Below are positions 11,701 to 23,540 of a stretch of 64,000 bases of DNA, in pieces (position 1 is the stretch's first letter; each line of letters begins with the position of its first letter). Origin of the DNA: Schistosoma haematobium. Its lineage: Eukaryota > Platyhelminthes > Trematoda > Strigeidida > Schistosomatidae. The translations under genes were made by a program, and so were the position numbers. The notes beneath the pieces were generated by a model. The model made no database searches. It had not been told where the DNA came from and saw nothing but the letters and a program-made list of their open reading frames with translations. Location: assembly GCF_000699445.3 (NCBI RefSeq), contig NC_067196.1, positions 27,545,116-27,609,115 on the forward strand, written 5' to 3'.

Positions 11701-12277
11701 ATCATTCTGAAATAGTTTAAGAAACTTTACTCTACATTTACCATAAGAATATCAATTTCCTTAATGATTTCGTCGGCAGTTTGAACGATGTCATCGTATG
11801 AATCAGGCAACTGAGATGTTACTAACGAATGGTGATCGAATGCATAACTAATGGCTTCATCTTCGGGTATATCTAGATCGTAACATTCAATTGGTTGCTA
11901 AATGCTGCAGATTAGTATATTGTGAAACTAACTTCCTGTTCCTTGATATCCAGAGCTTCTAGAACAACTCCATACAAACACGTCCCAAACCAATGTACTG
12001 GTGGAAATGTGTAGTGATCGAGTAGTGGACCCAAAGATTCTCTACTACAAAATTTCAAATAATTATTAGAGAAAAAAGAGACCTACGAATCAAACGATTG
12101 TGACTTATCCTTAAGTTTAACCTGATCGTTTGAATCTTTGAAAACGCCATCAAAAGTGAAGCACCTTGCGATTTCTTCACTAAAAGCTGTAGTTAAATCA
12201 TTGGTCATTTTGCGATCTCTGGAGACTAAATAATGTGAGTTTTCCCAAGATTTCACTGCTGTTTCGTTTTGGCACAT
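8770..12277 (-). CDS. FEZ/UNC-76 family protein (fasciculation and elongation protein zeta homologue), six exons, 3' end not found
   Basis: Exons on the minus strand: 12277-12087, 12044-11933, 11897-11742, 11706-11601, 10442-10095, 9290-8770. All introns are GT-AG and phases agree at every junction, giving 478 residues. Matches to human FEZ1 fall in the right order: KMTNDLTTAFSEEIARCF (conserved N-terminal motif), LGPLLDHYTFP, VQTADEIIKEIDILM, then the coiled-coil block NELNALLEELESCVREYS and ELAYREELDFEQEQKDIFI, followed by a basic RRLERRRR run. Family members link kinesin-1 to cargo and act in axon growth; that role is inferred. Exon six is Ala/Ser-rich and then basic. A GT donor follows at 8769, so the usual FEZ C-terminus should lie in a further exon I could not find. 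The ATG at 12277 is tentative: the frame stays open for about 30 bases upstream to a possible acceptor. Confidence 0.85.
9291..10094 (-). other. FEZ intron 5
   Basis: Donor GTACGC after a codon's first base (C), acceptor TACTATCAG before GT, restoring an Arg codon. About 804 bp, AT-rich, no nested element recognised. A longer frame runs from the preceding exon into this intron and is read-through, not coding. Confidence 0.8.
10443..11600 (-). other. FEZ intron 4
   Basis: Donor GTTTAC after the G of a split Ala codon, acceptor TTTTTTGAAG before CT-ATG. The split codon G|CT makes the Met of the coiled-coil exon internal, so that exon does not contain the true start. About 1.16 kb with no recognised element. 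Confidence 0.75.
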
Positions 12278-12289
12278 AGCCCGGAAAAT

Positions 12290-13065
12290 CAAATGTGAGG
12301 AAACACCAACCTATTGGACCCAACAGAGAATCTTTAAGGAAGAATATAATTGTGGATAATCATAAGACTTGAATATTTATTTTTGAAAGACTAAACTCAG
12401 TGATGTAATGATTTCAAACAGTAACACAACCGAAAGTCGAATACATTATTATCTCTTAACTAAACATCAGAGTGCTGAAAACAACGGCAAGCTGATAGCT
12501 TGCTGATGAGGTGTCCAGCTTAAAGGATACTTATATCACTCCTCTTTTTGTGACTCATGAAGCTTATACTAAGTCGCTGTAACTAAGTTTTAGTTAGGCA
12601 TACCGTGATTTTATATCTAGTCTTACAAACCGTTTCACTTAACTTACAGTTCTTTTAAAACGATTGATGTTCTTACCTTAAAGTCAGGACTTTGAAAGAT
12701 TTTGAGAAGCATATGAATTAATGGAATAAGTGGTATATTTCACCCAAAACAATACAGACATTCTAACATTTGTAGGAGACAGGTCAAAGTGAAACAATTT
12801 ATAATTTGGTTCGGGATAGTTCGGATTTATTTAAACGTCTTGAATAAAAAACGGCTAAATATTATATTAGCCTACTGTTTACGGACCTGAAACCTAACCT
12901 GAATTCTGGGTGGTTCACTTTGTGGAACGTGCTGCTTAGAGAAGGCTTACTAGTAAATAACAGGCCCTGGATGAGAGTGTTTAGCTTAGAATTCGTTAAC
13001 CATACCCCACATAGCTCAATAGGCGGAAAACTATTCGTTTATTTAGTGTTTTCAGCCCCAACATA
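12290..13065. other. Region upstream of FEZ
   Basis: Candidate promoter or 5' exon region of the FEZ gene. No clear core-promoter motif or earlier exon could be fixed. A possible splice acceptor ending CCAATAG at about 12311 could join an upstream exon. Confidence 0.35.
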
Positions 13066-13375
13066 GAGCCTTGTACGCGTGTACTCCAGTCCAAGTTGCC
13101 ATACTCCATTAACACAGAGATATTGTTAGGCCAAATCCCAGATTAGTAGAGGTAGTAACAATACCAGTGGTGATTAAAAACAATAGGCGCCAGAAATACA
13201 ATTCAAGTAGCAAATATAAATTAGCGAAATAAAAATACAAAGAAATGTCATGAGGAATTTAGAATCTCAAGATTTGAGGGAAGACAAAGAATGGATGCAA
13301 CTGTGACATTGAGAATGGTTTCGAGTCACGTCTTCCAAAGTCTCTAACCGCTGATTACAGTAATCAATCGTGGTG
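13066..13375 (-). repeat. RTE-like 3' untranslated region, second copy
   Basis: About 300 bp almost identical to 3229-3540 (a handful of substitutions by eye) in the same orientation, from TACTCCAGT.CAAGTTGCCATAC to GGATGCAACTG.GACATT. Here it stands without the RT coding part found next to the 3229 copy, so it is a heavily 5'-truncated insertion or a duplicate. High identity indicates recent common origin. Confidence 0.75.
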
Positions 13376-14332
13376 TTGAGCAGCACTTCAAGCGCGGATT
13401 AGTGATAGTGCTAGGCTGCTCTTAAAGGGCAGATTAAGACTTATGTCGAGTTCGAAAATTGCAAAGGAAATTTCATAACTAGTAATTTTTGTGATAGCAC
13501 AAAAATTATAGTTATTTCGACGTTTCTTACAATGAGGTGAATACATCATAAACAACACGTTTGACAATACTAGACGGATAACTATCACCAAACTGACCCA
13601 TAAAACTGTCAGTACGTCGTCGTCAACCTAACCATGAACATTGATTTATAAACCGTGTGTTTTGAAAAAAAAGTGAAAGCCGTTAAACTTAAAGGTTCAA
13701 GCATAAAAATACTTTCTAGACACAAGAAGCCAAATCATTTAGTTGCTCAATGAAACTGGGGATTGAAAAATGTTAGTTCCGACTACCCGAGCTCCCAAGT
13801 TTGGGGAGATTTTGGGGAAATCCCCAAAGTCAAATGACCTTCACCAAGGTTAAAGGGGAATCTCCCCAGGTCTGAGGAAGTTTGAGGTTTTCAGCTATCT
13901 CCCCAAAGATACTATAGCGGCTTCCCCAAAATGGTTCAAATTTTCCCCAAAATTGAGAGCTCGGGCTAACGCACAGATATAAGAATATAATCAACAATAT
14001 TTGAGGAGGTTCAAATACACCACTTTAGTAGGACTGGTGAGAACACGCATTGAAGAATTTTTTATAATTATAATTTCATCTTGAACAATATACGAGTATA
14101 TGTGCGATCAGCAGACGTCAAAAATCTTCTGACAAACATAATTAACCGTAGTCACGATGAACGTTGCACTATGATGAAATAACACATAAATACTAAAGGA
14201 AACGCTGGACTTCTAAATCTAAATAAATGGAAGGAACCCTAGCGTAGAACCTAGCAATTGAGTCGAAGTACCGGATAATTGGTAACACCCGCCAACATGA
14301 TATCAGTCTCAATTTGGAATAGTCTTTAGTCT
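13376..14332. other. Intergenic, only the foldback unit recognised
   Basis: Apart from the 13785-13967 inverted element, no gene or exon is supported. A short minus-strand frame at 13388-13591 has no motif. Confidence 0.4.
13785..13967. repeat. Small foldback element with GGGG/CCCC runs
   Basis: The ends are inverted: left CCCGAGCTCCCAAGTTTGGGG and right CCCCAAAATTGAGAGCTCGGG. The interior holds further TTGGGGA and TCCCCAAA blocks on both strands, so the 183-bp unit can fold repeatedly on itself. No coding capacity. It resembles a MITE or foldback unit. No target-site duplication could be assigned with confidence. Confidence 0.65.
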
Positions 14333-15480
14333 TCAGTAATAAGGATAGTAGGTTAGTGAAACTGTGGTAATCTTTGCAGTTTGCCTTCCAGTGAAGGCCT
14401 TGAAAGTATTCACTGATGAAGCTGATACCACATGTTCGGGTAAGCCGTTCCAGTATTTGACCACTCGATGAGAAAAACGGAACCCCACTTTAAGTTTATT
14501 TGATCGCGGTTTGTGAACCTTCTTGCTATGACCTCGGAGAATATTAGTGCTGGAGGGAGCAAAAAGATGATACATATTAACACCCAAATCATAATTAAAG
14601 ATACGAAATGCCAGTATAAGGTCACCTCACGTCCTACGATACGACAAAGGGTAAAAAGTTTAGGCGTTTTAAGCGCTCATCATAAGGGAGTTTAGGAAGA
14701 CCTTCCACTAATTTTGTTCACACACGTTCAAATGAGTTAGTGTCCTTTATCAGACATGGACTAGCTGCTTGGATACAGTACTCTAAGTATGGTCTTATGT
14801 AGGTGGGATATAAAGTTCGAAATATGTCCTCGTCAAAACATTTGAAAGCTCGGAGAAGTGGCCAAAACACACGATAACCTTTAGCAGCAGCTGTGTTGCA
14901 ATACGTTGTTGTTTTCAGGTCATGACTTCTCATTGCTCCTAAGTCTTTATGTTCTTGAACGCATGGAAGAGGTTTACTATCAATAGTATAACGGTAACTA
15001 ATATCGTATCCAGTGTATATAAGCACGCTCTTCCTAGAATTAACTCCTAGTTCCCCACCATCTTGTCAATTCGTCTAATTCAGCCTAGAGATCAAAATGA
15101 TCAGCCTTCTTATTGTTCTCCAGATTTTGACATCATCCGCAAACAATAGTGCCGACGACTTAAGCAACAGCGGTCATTCATTAACGTAAAGAAGGAAAAG
15201 TAGAGGGCCTAAGATTGCGCCTTACAGTACACCACTTTTGGCCGGCTTCCATTTGGATAGCATTCTTTTGACCGTCAATCCCTGTCTGTGGTCACACAAG
15301 AAGCTTCCTTTCCATTCCTGTGCAGCGCATACTATTTAGAACCATGAGAGCTTCTGCATCAGACCTAAGTGTGAAACCTTGTCAAATGCTTTGCTAAGAT
15401 CTATGAACATCACGTTGAAAGACAGACCGTTATCTATGGCTTCTGTTCAATCCTCTCTCACAATACGTAATTTAGTCAAG
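14333..15480 (-). mobile_element. CR1/jockey-like non-LTR retrotransposon, RT to C-terminus
   Basis: Minus-strand reading, broken by frameshifts, gives an intact catalytic box near 15130-15146 (ALLFADDVKIW), then at 15026-14718 a thumb region ending FRTLYPTYIRPYLEYCIQ, then at 14587-14333 the conserved C-terminal block RGHSKKV ... FRFSHRVVKYWNGLPEHVVSA. This order is typical of CR1/jockey-type ORF2. The element is 5'-truncated or interrupted near 15480-15640, where Ty3/gypsy-like sequence in the other orientation begins. Inactive. Confidence 0.85.
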
Positions 15481-15639
15481 CATGAACACTTGTTAAGAAC
15501 CCCATGTTGCCCGGGAGTTAACAGTTTGTGCAACATGGGACTCCCTAGCTTTCCTCGGATACACTATCGACGCTCAAAACATTCAACCTCTGAAAACCAA
15601 ATTGTTGATCATTCCGAATTAGCCGGAACCGACGGCAAT

Positions 15640-16500
15640 CAAGCAAGTATGCACGTTTAACGGCCTGGTAATTTTCTATAGACGGTTCATACCAAACTGC
15701 GCGTCACTTAGGAAGCCGCTAGTCGACCAACTTCGTGGAAATGCGAGATCTATCAAATTGGACGATATTGAGAGGAAAGAATTCTCCACAATTAGGGACC
15801 TGATCGCTAAAGCAACAATGCTTGCACATCATGACAGTCAAACACCTGTTACTATCGCGGTAGACACATTCGAATCAGCAATCGGAGGAGTCTTACAACA
15901 ATGGGTTAATCACACCTGGCAACCTTTGTTGCTTTTTCGAGACGGTTTCTAGACACGGAATTTCAGGTACAGCACTTTCGGTAGTGAACTCACAGTCATG
16001 TATTGTGCTGTACGGCATTCTCAACACTGGTGGAAGCCGAGAATTCACTCTTTTCACTGATCATATACCCCTTACCTTCTCTTTAAGTTCATCTTCAGAC
16101 AAGTACTCACATCGAGAGTCTCGACAACTGGACTTCATTTTTTAGTGTACTTCAGACATACAACACATTTCTGGAGCAAACAATATAGTTGTAGATGTCT
16201 TGTCTCTTAAGACTTCTTTGGACATTCTCCGAAGAATCGAACTCCTTAAACTCGCCCGGCTTCAAAAAGCAGACACTGATCTTCAGCACGAGTTATTTTC
16301 AACAACCATTAAACTCTGTATTAAACAGATGGGAAGAGGTAAGGAAACCTTATTATACAACATATCTACAGGTAGGGATCGTCCAATCGTGCCGAAACAT
16401 TGTCGACGCTACGTCTTTGATACGTTGCAATTTTCGATGAAGTTTCGTTCTCTAAGCTGGGCGGTTTGGTTATGGAGCTTTCGTGAATCTTCTGACTGAC
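15640..16500 (+). mobile_element. Ty3/gypsy-like pol fragment (end of RT and RNase H), plus strand
   Basis: Reading across several frameshifts gives VIFYRRFIPNCASLRKPL (end of the RT domain), then at 15758-15952 KEFSTIRDLIAKATMLAHHD and AVDTFESAIGGVLQQW, the start of RNase H, then FTLFTDHIPLTFSL and QHISGANNIVVDVL. The RNase H nucleotide sequence is closely related to minus-strand 21140-21420, so both are one family. Stops and frameshifts show it is dead. Confidence 0.85.
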
Positions 16501-16680
16501 ATCATCTGTGATCCGTAGTGGTAAATAAATCTCCAAAACAAATAGCTCTGTAAGTCTCCGACATTTGATGCTGACCACATAAGTTTCAGTGGACCCACCT
16601 TGATGAAGGTGCTTGGTCACATATTCGCACCATAACACGAGCAGGAACGCCATGCTCAACTTCTCCTCCAACCGCTAGCC
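16480..16680 (-). mobile_element. LTR-retrotransposon pol-like fragment, minus strand
   Basis: Shares with 28600-28790 (also minus) the order VPAR..VRI..QAP..W then GDLFTT, across frame changes. I take it as a piece of an LTR retroelement polyprotein, possibly integrase-proximal, but the domain is not certain. It is antisense to the neighbouring gypsy fragment at 15640-16500. Confidence 0.45.
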
Positions 16681-16933
16681 AGTTTACATCTGTCACTTCT
16701 TGATATATTGATAACCCACCAAATATATCTTTAAACCTCCTCGCTTCTGACTCTTGATCTCACTGGGTTGGCACGATTTAATTATGGAAGCCATTACTGG
16801 TTAAAGTGATGTCGAACCACAAATACCTGTGGCACATTCAAGTCTATCATCATACAGAAACTTTGCGATCTCTGGAAATTAGAATAGTTGTGGTTCTTTG
16901 AATCTTTGCCAGCAGCCTACTGTCTCTTTTAAG

Positions 16934-17370
16934 TCATAAAATAGTCACTTGTATGCAGTTCTCGAGTTTTGGACTAATGAATGCCGTATACAAAGTCAAA
17001 AACGCTTCAGCATAAACATGGCTAAAAGCTTTATATTCTGACCATATGGCTCTAAAACTTTTGATGTCTATCGCAGGACAGTGTGTAATGGTTTTTAAGT
17101 CATGGCTAACGATGACTCCTAGGCCATCGTGTGTCTGGACAACGAGTAGCTCAATGTTATTCTTCGTGTATGTATCTACACATAAGTGACCAGTATGAAT
17201 TGTAATGCACTTGGAAGTATTAATTGGCAACTGCCAAATCCGAGACCATTCAGATAATTTCTCCAAGTCATTTCAAAGCTCTGAACTATCACCTCTACTT
17301 TTTATCGCCCTACATATCTTAACATCGTCAGCATATAACAAGACCGATCTTCATAGGAGACTAGAATTGG
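16934..17370 (-). mobile_element. CR1-like RT fragment, minus strand
   Basis: On the minus strand, VLLYADDVKICRAIKS (intact YADD) at about 17345-17300 is followed by LEKLSEWSRIWQLPINTSKC, the usual post-catalytic helix, and by FLTLYTAFISPKLENCIQ. This is the same arrangement as the 14718-15146 fragment but a different, diverged copy. A frame break lies between the YADD block and the next helix. Confidence 0.8.
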
Positions 17371-18479
17371 AGTAAAGTTTTCCACATTTTGTATTCCAAT
17401 ATCTTTTTGAGGGGCTTGCACAGACTGATTGATTTCTTCGGGCTTGTTTTTGTTGTTTCAGTACCGTCCAGATCATTGGCAACGTAATCGAAGGTATTTT
17501 AACCACTTGACTTTACTAATTCAGGTCATTTCGGTAGTTATTTGCGTGCCTGTGCATTTTTTAATTTAAGTGAATGCGTTTGTGTTGGAGCAGTAGGGTT
17601 TCAGTGTACCAGCTGCTATCCCATAACCACGCTGAAGGCTGGTTGGCTGTAATATGAGAATAATAAGAAGAAAATTTGAATGCCAAGAGGATACTGTTGT
17701 TTCAGTGTAAATAAATAAGTAAATCAGTTATTTAGCGATGCAGAGGGCCTGTGGAGACTGAAGCGTAAGAATAAAAATCGAAAAAAATAGGTGGCAATAA
17801 GCGAGATGTGTTCGTGATGAAAGTAGGTAAGTTACGAGGCATGCACCAAGTATATCTAGGGCAAGCAGATGTCAATCCATGAGTAAGATAGTGTTTAATA
17901 ATTCTATTTACAAATCCATTCACTGGAGGAGCTTTTGATCTACTAATTTACCACACCTTTTTCTGTCCCACTACAAAATAATAAACATTGTTTAGCATTC
18001 ATATCCAAATGCCTCACTGCTTTTGTCTCTCTTTTGCAGAATCTTGCTCTGAAGCCACAGCTCTGGAACATCTGACGTCTGGAACGAACTCAACGTACGT
18101 GTTTTCTCAAGGTCATAGTTCACAAATCTAGTTTATAATAAATATAAAATTAAAACGTTTTATCGCATAATTATTTAGCGCGACCGGAATTTTAATACAT
18201 GTATGCCGAACTTGGATCTCGTGTGTAGCATGGATGCGATACCACTTCGGGAAATATTTTTTTAAAACTGTACTCAATGTAACATTAGAGCATAAACCTA
18301 ATCATTAACGCTCTAGGATATTTGCACAAAAGTACTATTATTTACTTTTATTGATTTTACCTATTTAACGACCCTACTTGGGAATCATGTTGTGGGAAAA
18401 CAAATGTTGTAAACTGTAGATCATGCCTATGAAAATGGCGTGTGCCTGCCCTGACAGAAATATATTATCATTATCGTCA
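17371..18479. other. Intergenic, nothing recognised
   Basis: Short unsupported frames only. An internal stretch near 18040-18100 is GC-richer but has no identifiable domain. Confidence 0.4.
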
Positions 18480-19320
18480 CTTCACCAGGTGGTGTTGTCA
18501 TCTAACCTAGTAGAGCATAATGTGAAAAAGAGGTGTAGTATTTGAGTTCGTTTCCTTTCATGAACAGTTTTTCGGGGCTCGCCACGGAGAACGTGGTGGT
18601 AATGTGCAAGTAAGATGTCCCTGTTAAATGACTTGGAATGCTTGGTATGTTGTGTTCCATCGTTAGATAACCTCTTGATCTCCAACAACTCAGTGGGAAT
18701 GATCTCAAACCTCAGAGCCTGTATTCATAAGATTTGTTCATTGACACCATCACCTATTGGTTTCGTTGCCTCTGCACTTGAAATATGAGATTTACGTCTT
18801 TTCTTGAAGCGTAACAATTATGTGGACTTTGAAGCGTATCAAAGGATACTGTTTAAACAACAGCATAATTGATTCTCTTGTTGTTGTACCAAGTTGTATT
18901 TGCGTAAAGTGAAGGGTTATATTTGCTTTGGTTGAGTTCCCCCCCCCAGTGCAGTTCAAGCAGCTATCCATGTTCTCTGTTATTATCATATCACTCTATC
19001 ACAGAACAGTTCGAAGTGCAGTTTAGAAAGGACACAAGTTGATTTTGTATCATAGTTTTGAATGTTCACAACATTTAGACAGTTTAGTATTAACCCTTTG
19101 TTTACTACCCATCCCTTTATTGTAGTTAGGCCATTTCGAAGCTCAAGCGAATACTTTCCGCTTCTCATGAAATTCTTCGTCTTCGCATTGTCTACATAAG
19201 TTAGTGACGCTGAAATGATTTGATCTAAAAGGTTATTAACGAATATCAGGAAGAGGAAGGGATCTTAGGTGGCCCTCCTTTAAACTCCTGGTATCGATAA
19301 CCCTCAGTTCACGTAATCTG
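18480..19320 (-). mobile_element. CR1/jockey-like RT remnant, minus strand
   Basis: The minus-strand reading gives FLIFVNNLLDQI, a degenerate catalytic box reading TYVDNAKT where YADD is expected, then ELRNGLTTIKGWVVNKGLILN, and further on HVLRGEPRKTVHERKR, which resembles the RGHSKK block of this superfamily. Two frameshifts are needed to connect the parts. A third, more decayed non-LTR lineage in the window. Confidence 0.6.
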
Positions 19321-20780
19321 TATTTGTATTGGTACAGAACATCCCATTTCATTATTTTTGGAGTTTCTATAATTCCAGAGTGTCGAAACAGGGCAGATTC
19401 CGTTGTCCTAATGGCTTATGCGTGATATCTCGGCATTGTATGGAGCATTTTGTGACTTTTGCCTTTCTTGGACACAAGGAGTTTAGTTCCCTCTGTCCTA
19501 ACCCGGAAGCCACTAGGTAGCATCAAAGAGGGGGGATGTTCTAAGCTTGCAGGTCCCTGGTATAATAATATACACAAACGTGAGCATGGTAAAACACGAC
19601 ATTTTCGTTTTGACATGGGAATGTATGAAAATGAAATAGTCGAGGGACGCAAAAAGTGAGACAAAAAATTCATATGATATCCTACATAGAGTAGTCGTTC
19701 AAGTGTTCTAGAAACATGACTGAAATAAACGAAATACTAATATTCGGTCTGAATGCAGGATTAACGAATCAAAGTTTGTTCAGTTAGGTTAGAATATGTT
19801 CGTATGCATAGCGCACAAAGAGGTTTGAGTGACTCATATCAAATAATATCAAAACAAGAACTCTGTGTCCAGTTTAAACGTGACTTAAAGAGTACAGCCA
19901 GTGTAATACAGCCAAGGGGTTCTTTAATACAAACTAATGTGCTGAGAGTCAGTAGAAATATTCTCAACAAGATGGGATCAAATACATATCTGTAAGGGTT
20001 CTAGCAACCTTTCCAAGCAGATAGTCAAGAGTTAATCATAAGACAGTGAACTACTTCGTGGCCTTGAGTCTAGTCAAACACGACCTTATTGTTAATGATC
20101 CGGCAACATTCAATAGTAAATAAAGTGATACAAAACAAAACCTCAACCAAGATCAAATAATGTAAACCCCAACAATGAGGACTGAACAAAATAACTTATG
20201 GTTAAAAAGAGACCTGAATAAAGGTTATGATACAACACAGAGAAAAGAAACAAATAAATGGCAACACTTTCCAATGAAACCCTATGGAGGGGTTTTCAGC
20301 GTTTTTTTCCCGTTATACTTATCTTTCTTCCAGAGTGCCCTAATTTTAGCCAGTTATTGGACATCAGTGTAGTTTCGTCGTGGTCGTTAATTATCATAGG
20401 TGGAATCGGAATCGTGACAGTTGTATCGTTCCACCGTTCAGGAGGAAAACCAACATGGTTAAAGTTTCTGTTACGTCCTTTATGTTAATATAGCAGAATA
20501 TTATATAAAACTAACGTCGCTCAAACGTTCGAAACGCCTCAGCTGAAAATCACAAGACGGAAGAATCAGGGGATGGGAGTACTGAGTGAGAGTAAAGCAA
20601 TTGCGTAAAAATATGGGTTTTTATAATTATTGGTATTGTATGTGACGTCATTATAGTTCAGTTAATCAGCGAGGAGACACGTTATGCAACTGTCCTACTG
20701 TAGCATGCCACATTGATGTTCTAGAAGGCTCTGTAGAATTATGGTCTACTTCGTTATCACTAGTAATAATATTGTATATT
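19321..20780. other. Intergenic, nothing recognised
   Basis: No supported gene. Short frames at 19329-19673 occur on both strands with no motif. Composition is unremarkable. Confidence 0.4.
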
Positions 20781-21109
20781 TGTCACGTTGTAACTGCCTA
20801 ACCTATAAGATCTTGCATGGAAGTCACACCATGGTCTACACTGACTCGTATCGTAACAACTACCAATATATGACGGAGAACACATTCAGGCTGGAGATAG
20901 AACATTATATTTGATAATAGTAAAGGCAAGTTATACAGAGCGACCACGCCTGCAAGTCTGAGCCACGCCACACAACTGGATTCAATTTTGGATGAATGTT
21001 ACGACGTCCACTATTATTGACCTTTTTTAATGTTACATGTTGAAAGTCTGTTTTCCCAGTTACTCAAGTTCCGCCTCGAGGATTGCGGTTAGGATCCATT
21101 GCCACTACA
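20781..21109 (-). mobile_element. LTR of Ty3/gypsy-like element (family L1)
   Basis: On the minus strand the unit starts TGTAGTGGC and ends CGTGACA (TG...CA form). It is homologous to 27998-28283: shared landmarks on the plus strand are TGTCA(C/T)G, AACTGCCTAAC, GGAGAACACATTCAGGCTGGAGA, TTTTCCCAGTT and CGAGGATTG. It lies just 3' of the minus-strand gypsy pol fragment, the position expected of a 3' LTR. Confidence 0.7.
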
Positions 21110-21139
21110 GCTCTATCAGGTTCCGATTGAATGGAATTG

Positions 21140-22320
21140 AATGGATACACGTCTATTGAAAAAGATGAACGATCCACGAATTCTGCTAGACGTCGGAGTG
21201 TCGTCTCGTAAACGGCCTGTGCTTCAAGAAATGGCTATGAGTTCTTCACCGGAAATGCTATACCTTGTCTTAGTGTCTTGCAACCGTCTGAAGAAGAATG
21301 ACGAATGTTGTCAGATGTTGTTTACCCATTGACGCAAGACTCCTTCGATTGCCGATTCGGATACGTTTACTGATAGGGCAGTAAGTGCCTTTCCGTGCTA
21401 CGGTGCGAACACAGTTGATTTTGTGATTATTTTCTCAACTCTAGAGAATGATTTCTTCGCACTGTCATATAAATGGGTGATTTTTGCATTTCTGCGGAGT
21501 TGACTGCTCAAGAGTCTCATGAAAGACGAATACTATGGTATGAATCGCCAATAAAAACTTGCCATGCTGCTAAACGTGCGTGGTTGCTTGATTGGGCCTG
21601 GTTCTGAATAGTCCAAAATGGCCGTCACCTTTTATGCAAGAGGAAAATGCCCTGAGCTTCAATAGTGTCCTCGCGAAGAAAGAAATAAGAGGTCGGCTTC
21701 GATATGACATTTCTGAATGCTTGCAGTAATGTCGTGTTTCTTGAGCTACTAGACAATAAGTTCCAGGTGATGAAGATGAGATTCTCTGTACGAAATCGTT
21801 ATCAAGCAGTCATCTACTTATGCGTGCACGAAGTTGAGACCTCTAAAGTCATAATCAATTAATCTCCATAAGTTCGGACGTTTTTTCTTGAACCGAAAGG
21901 CATGCGCAAAAATTCGTAAAGTCCGGTGGGAGTGATGACAGCTGTTTTAGTAATGTTGTCTGCTGCTATGAGAATTCACCTATATACTTTAATCAGATGG
22001 ATCTCGGGAAAACAGTCGTATCTTTTAAGGTAGCTGTCAATTCGTGTATATGTGACAAGGGGGCACGACCGTAAGTGTTTTTCGTACTAGTTGTATTGAT
22101 AATCACCATTTGGACCGCAATCATTGCTGTCCTATATAAGGAACGTGTTTTCATGTGATGTCTGATGGCCAGATGCTTTCCACGCCTATAAAATGTTCGA
22201 ATCTGTTTTGGCCAATAATGGATTTCCAGGAGCTTGCCGACACGCTTTTGAAAATACGGTAGTCCAGTAGTCACGATGTGGTAACGTTGCTGGTGGCTTG
22301 CGTTAGTTTCAGCCATGCTT
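21140..22320 (-). mobile_element. Ty3/gypsy-like pol (RT and RNase H), minus strand
   Basis: Minus-strand reading gives HIVTTGLPYFQKRVGKLLE, then RAPLSHIHELTATLKDTTVF (RT fingers), then KTAVITPTGLYEFLRMPFG (palm), and after frameshifts RNase H sequence related to the plus-strand copy at 15758-15952. The order and motifs are those of Ty3/gypsy pol. The catalytic RT box and most of the integrase are missing, and stops are frequent. With the LTR at 20781-21109 it forms the 3' half of one degraded element. Confidence 0.85.
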
Positions 22321-23494
22321 TCAAAGTTCAGGTTACTTGTCCAATGTCTGTCGGGAGTAGGGGAAATGAAGTTCTGTACAGTTGTGGTCTAAATTAGCAT
22401 TAAAAAACACTTATCATCACCGCTAGAATTATTTGTCTAATCCCGAAATTGTATATACGTTATGATATGACTTTTTAGTTGTACAACGGAGTCAAACCAA
22501 TTTCTATACTGACTCGTCCCATCGTGATAGTCAGCAGTATGATGTTTATGAAGTTGAACTTTGAATTCAAATCTCCCCGGGTAATGTGCGTTTGGCTTCA
22601 AGGATCGTGTCGTTGACAACTAACACTACTTCAGTTCCACAAACAGTCAGCTAAGTATTTCCGTCTACTAACTCCCGCTTGTTTACCTTGATTGACCTGT
22701 GCTATCACGTTGTCTTCGAGTGGACTTGTCAGTAAGTTTGATAACGCTGTAAACTCGGCGTTGAGGAAAAGTACCTATATGCTGACAGGTCACATGTGAT
22801 CGTTTATCTGGTTAACAATGAAGTAATGAGCTGAGTCTGTTAATTTTGTGCATGATTCTATCTCATTTCGAAAGGTTTTTATACGTTAGTGTGAACCTCA
22901 TTTTCAAGCTATGATACAATAAGAGCTCTGTATTTGCTTTTATTCTCTTTACAAAAATAAGTGTTGATTTAAAAAATCAGCCTGTATAACCTCACGTATG
23001 TTCTGATTCTGATGTTACACTTGATTCTTAGTATCATATAAGCGCAGGTTGGCAAAAAACACCATGAACTCACCGTTTATTCACTGGAGTCAAAATCTTT
23101 TGGATGATTAATCATAATTTCTTTTTGTCTGAACAGAAACTGCTTGATAACAGAACTTAAGTGTAATACATTCAAACGAACCAAGGTAGTTCCCTATTGA
23201 TGCATTATAATGAACTACCTCATAACGTGTTCTGACAGTAATAATATTGTAGGCTTTAAACCAACGGCATGGTGTTAATTCATGCGCCTAGTGCTGTCAG
23301 AGCAAAGTAATTTGCAGCAACTCATTTTGTTTACTGTGCACTGGAAGTCGAGACAATGTGTTGTTGAGTCGTCTGAGCTTCTGTAAGTTGATGTAATCAC
23401 AATCACTGTTTAGTAGATTTGGTCTAGGTTTTGAGGTTGGATGTTTTAAGTACAAACATCCGTCTGCGGATGTTAGATAAAGATAACAGATCGA
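22321..23494. other. Intergenic, possibly more gypsy debris
   Basis: The first 400 bp may be the upstream part of the minus-strand gypsy element, but I recognise no protease or gag motif. The rest is AT-rich with no supported feature. Confidence 0.35.
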
Positions 23495-23507
23495 TAAAAT
23501 TACAATC
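23495..23507 (+). repeat. Target-site duplication, left
   Basis: TAAAATTACAATC, repeated exactly at 26124-26136 on the other side of the RTE-like element. It fixes the element's 5' end at 23508. Confidence 0.9.
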
Positions 23508-23540
23508 AACTCCTCCTGTAGCTCTTCTAGAGTTACTGCC

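Noticed and set aside
13800..13960. Telomere-like TTTTGGGG repeats
   Set aside because: The blocks are irregularly spaced and occur on both strands inside an inverted element; no tandem array is present.
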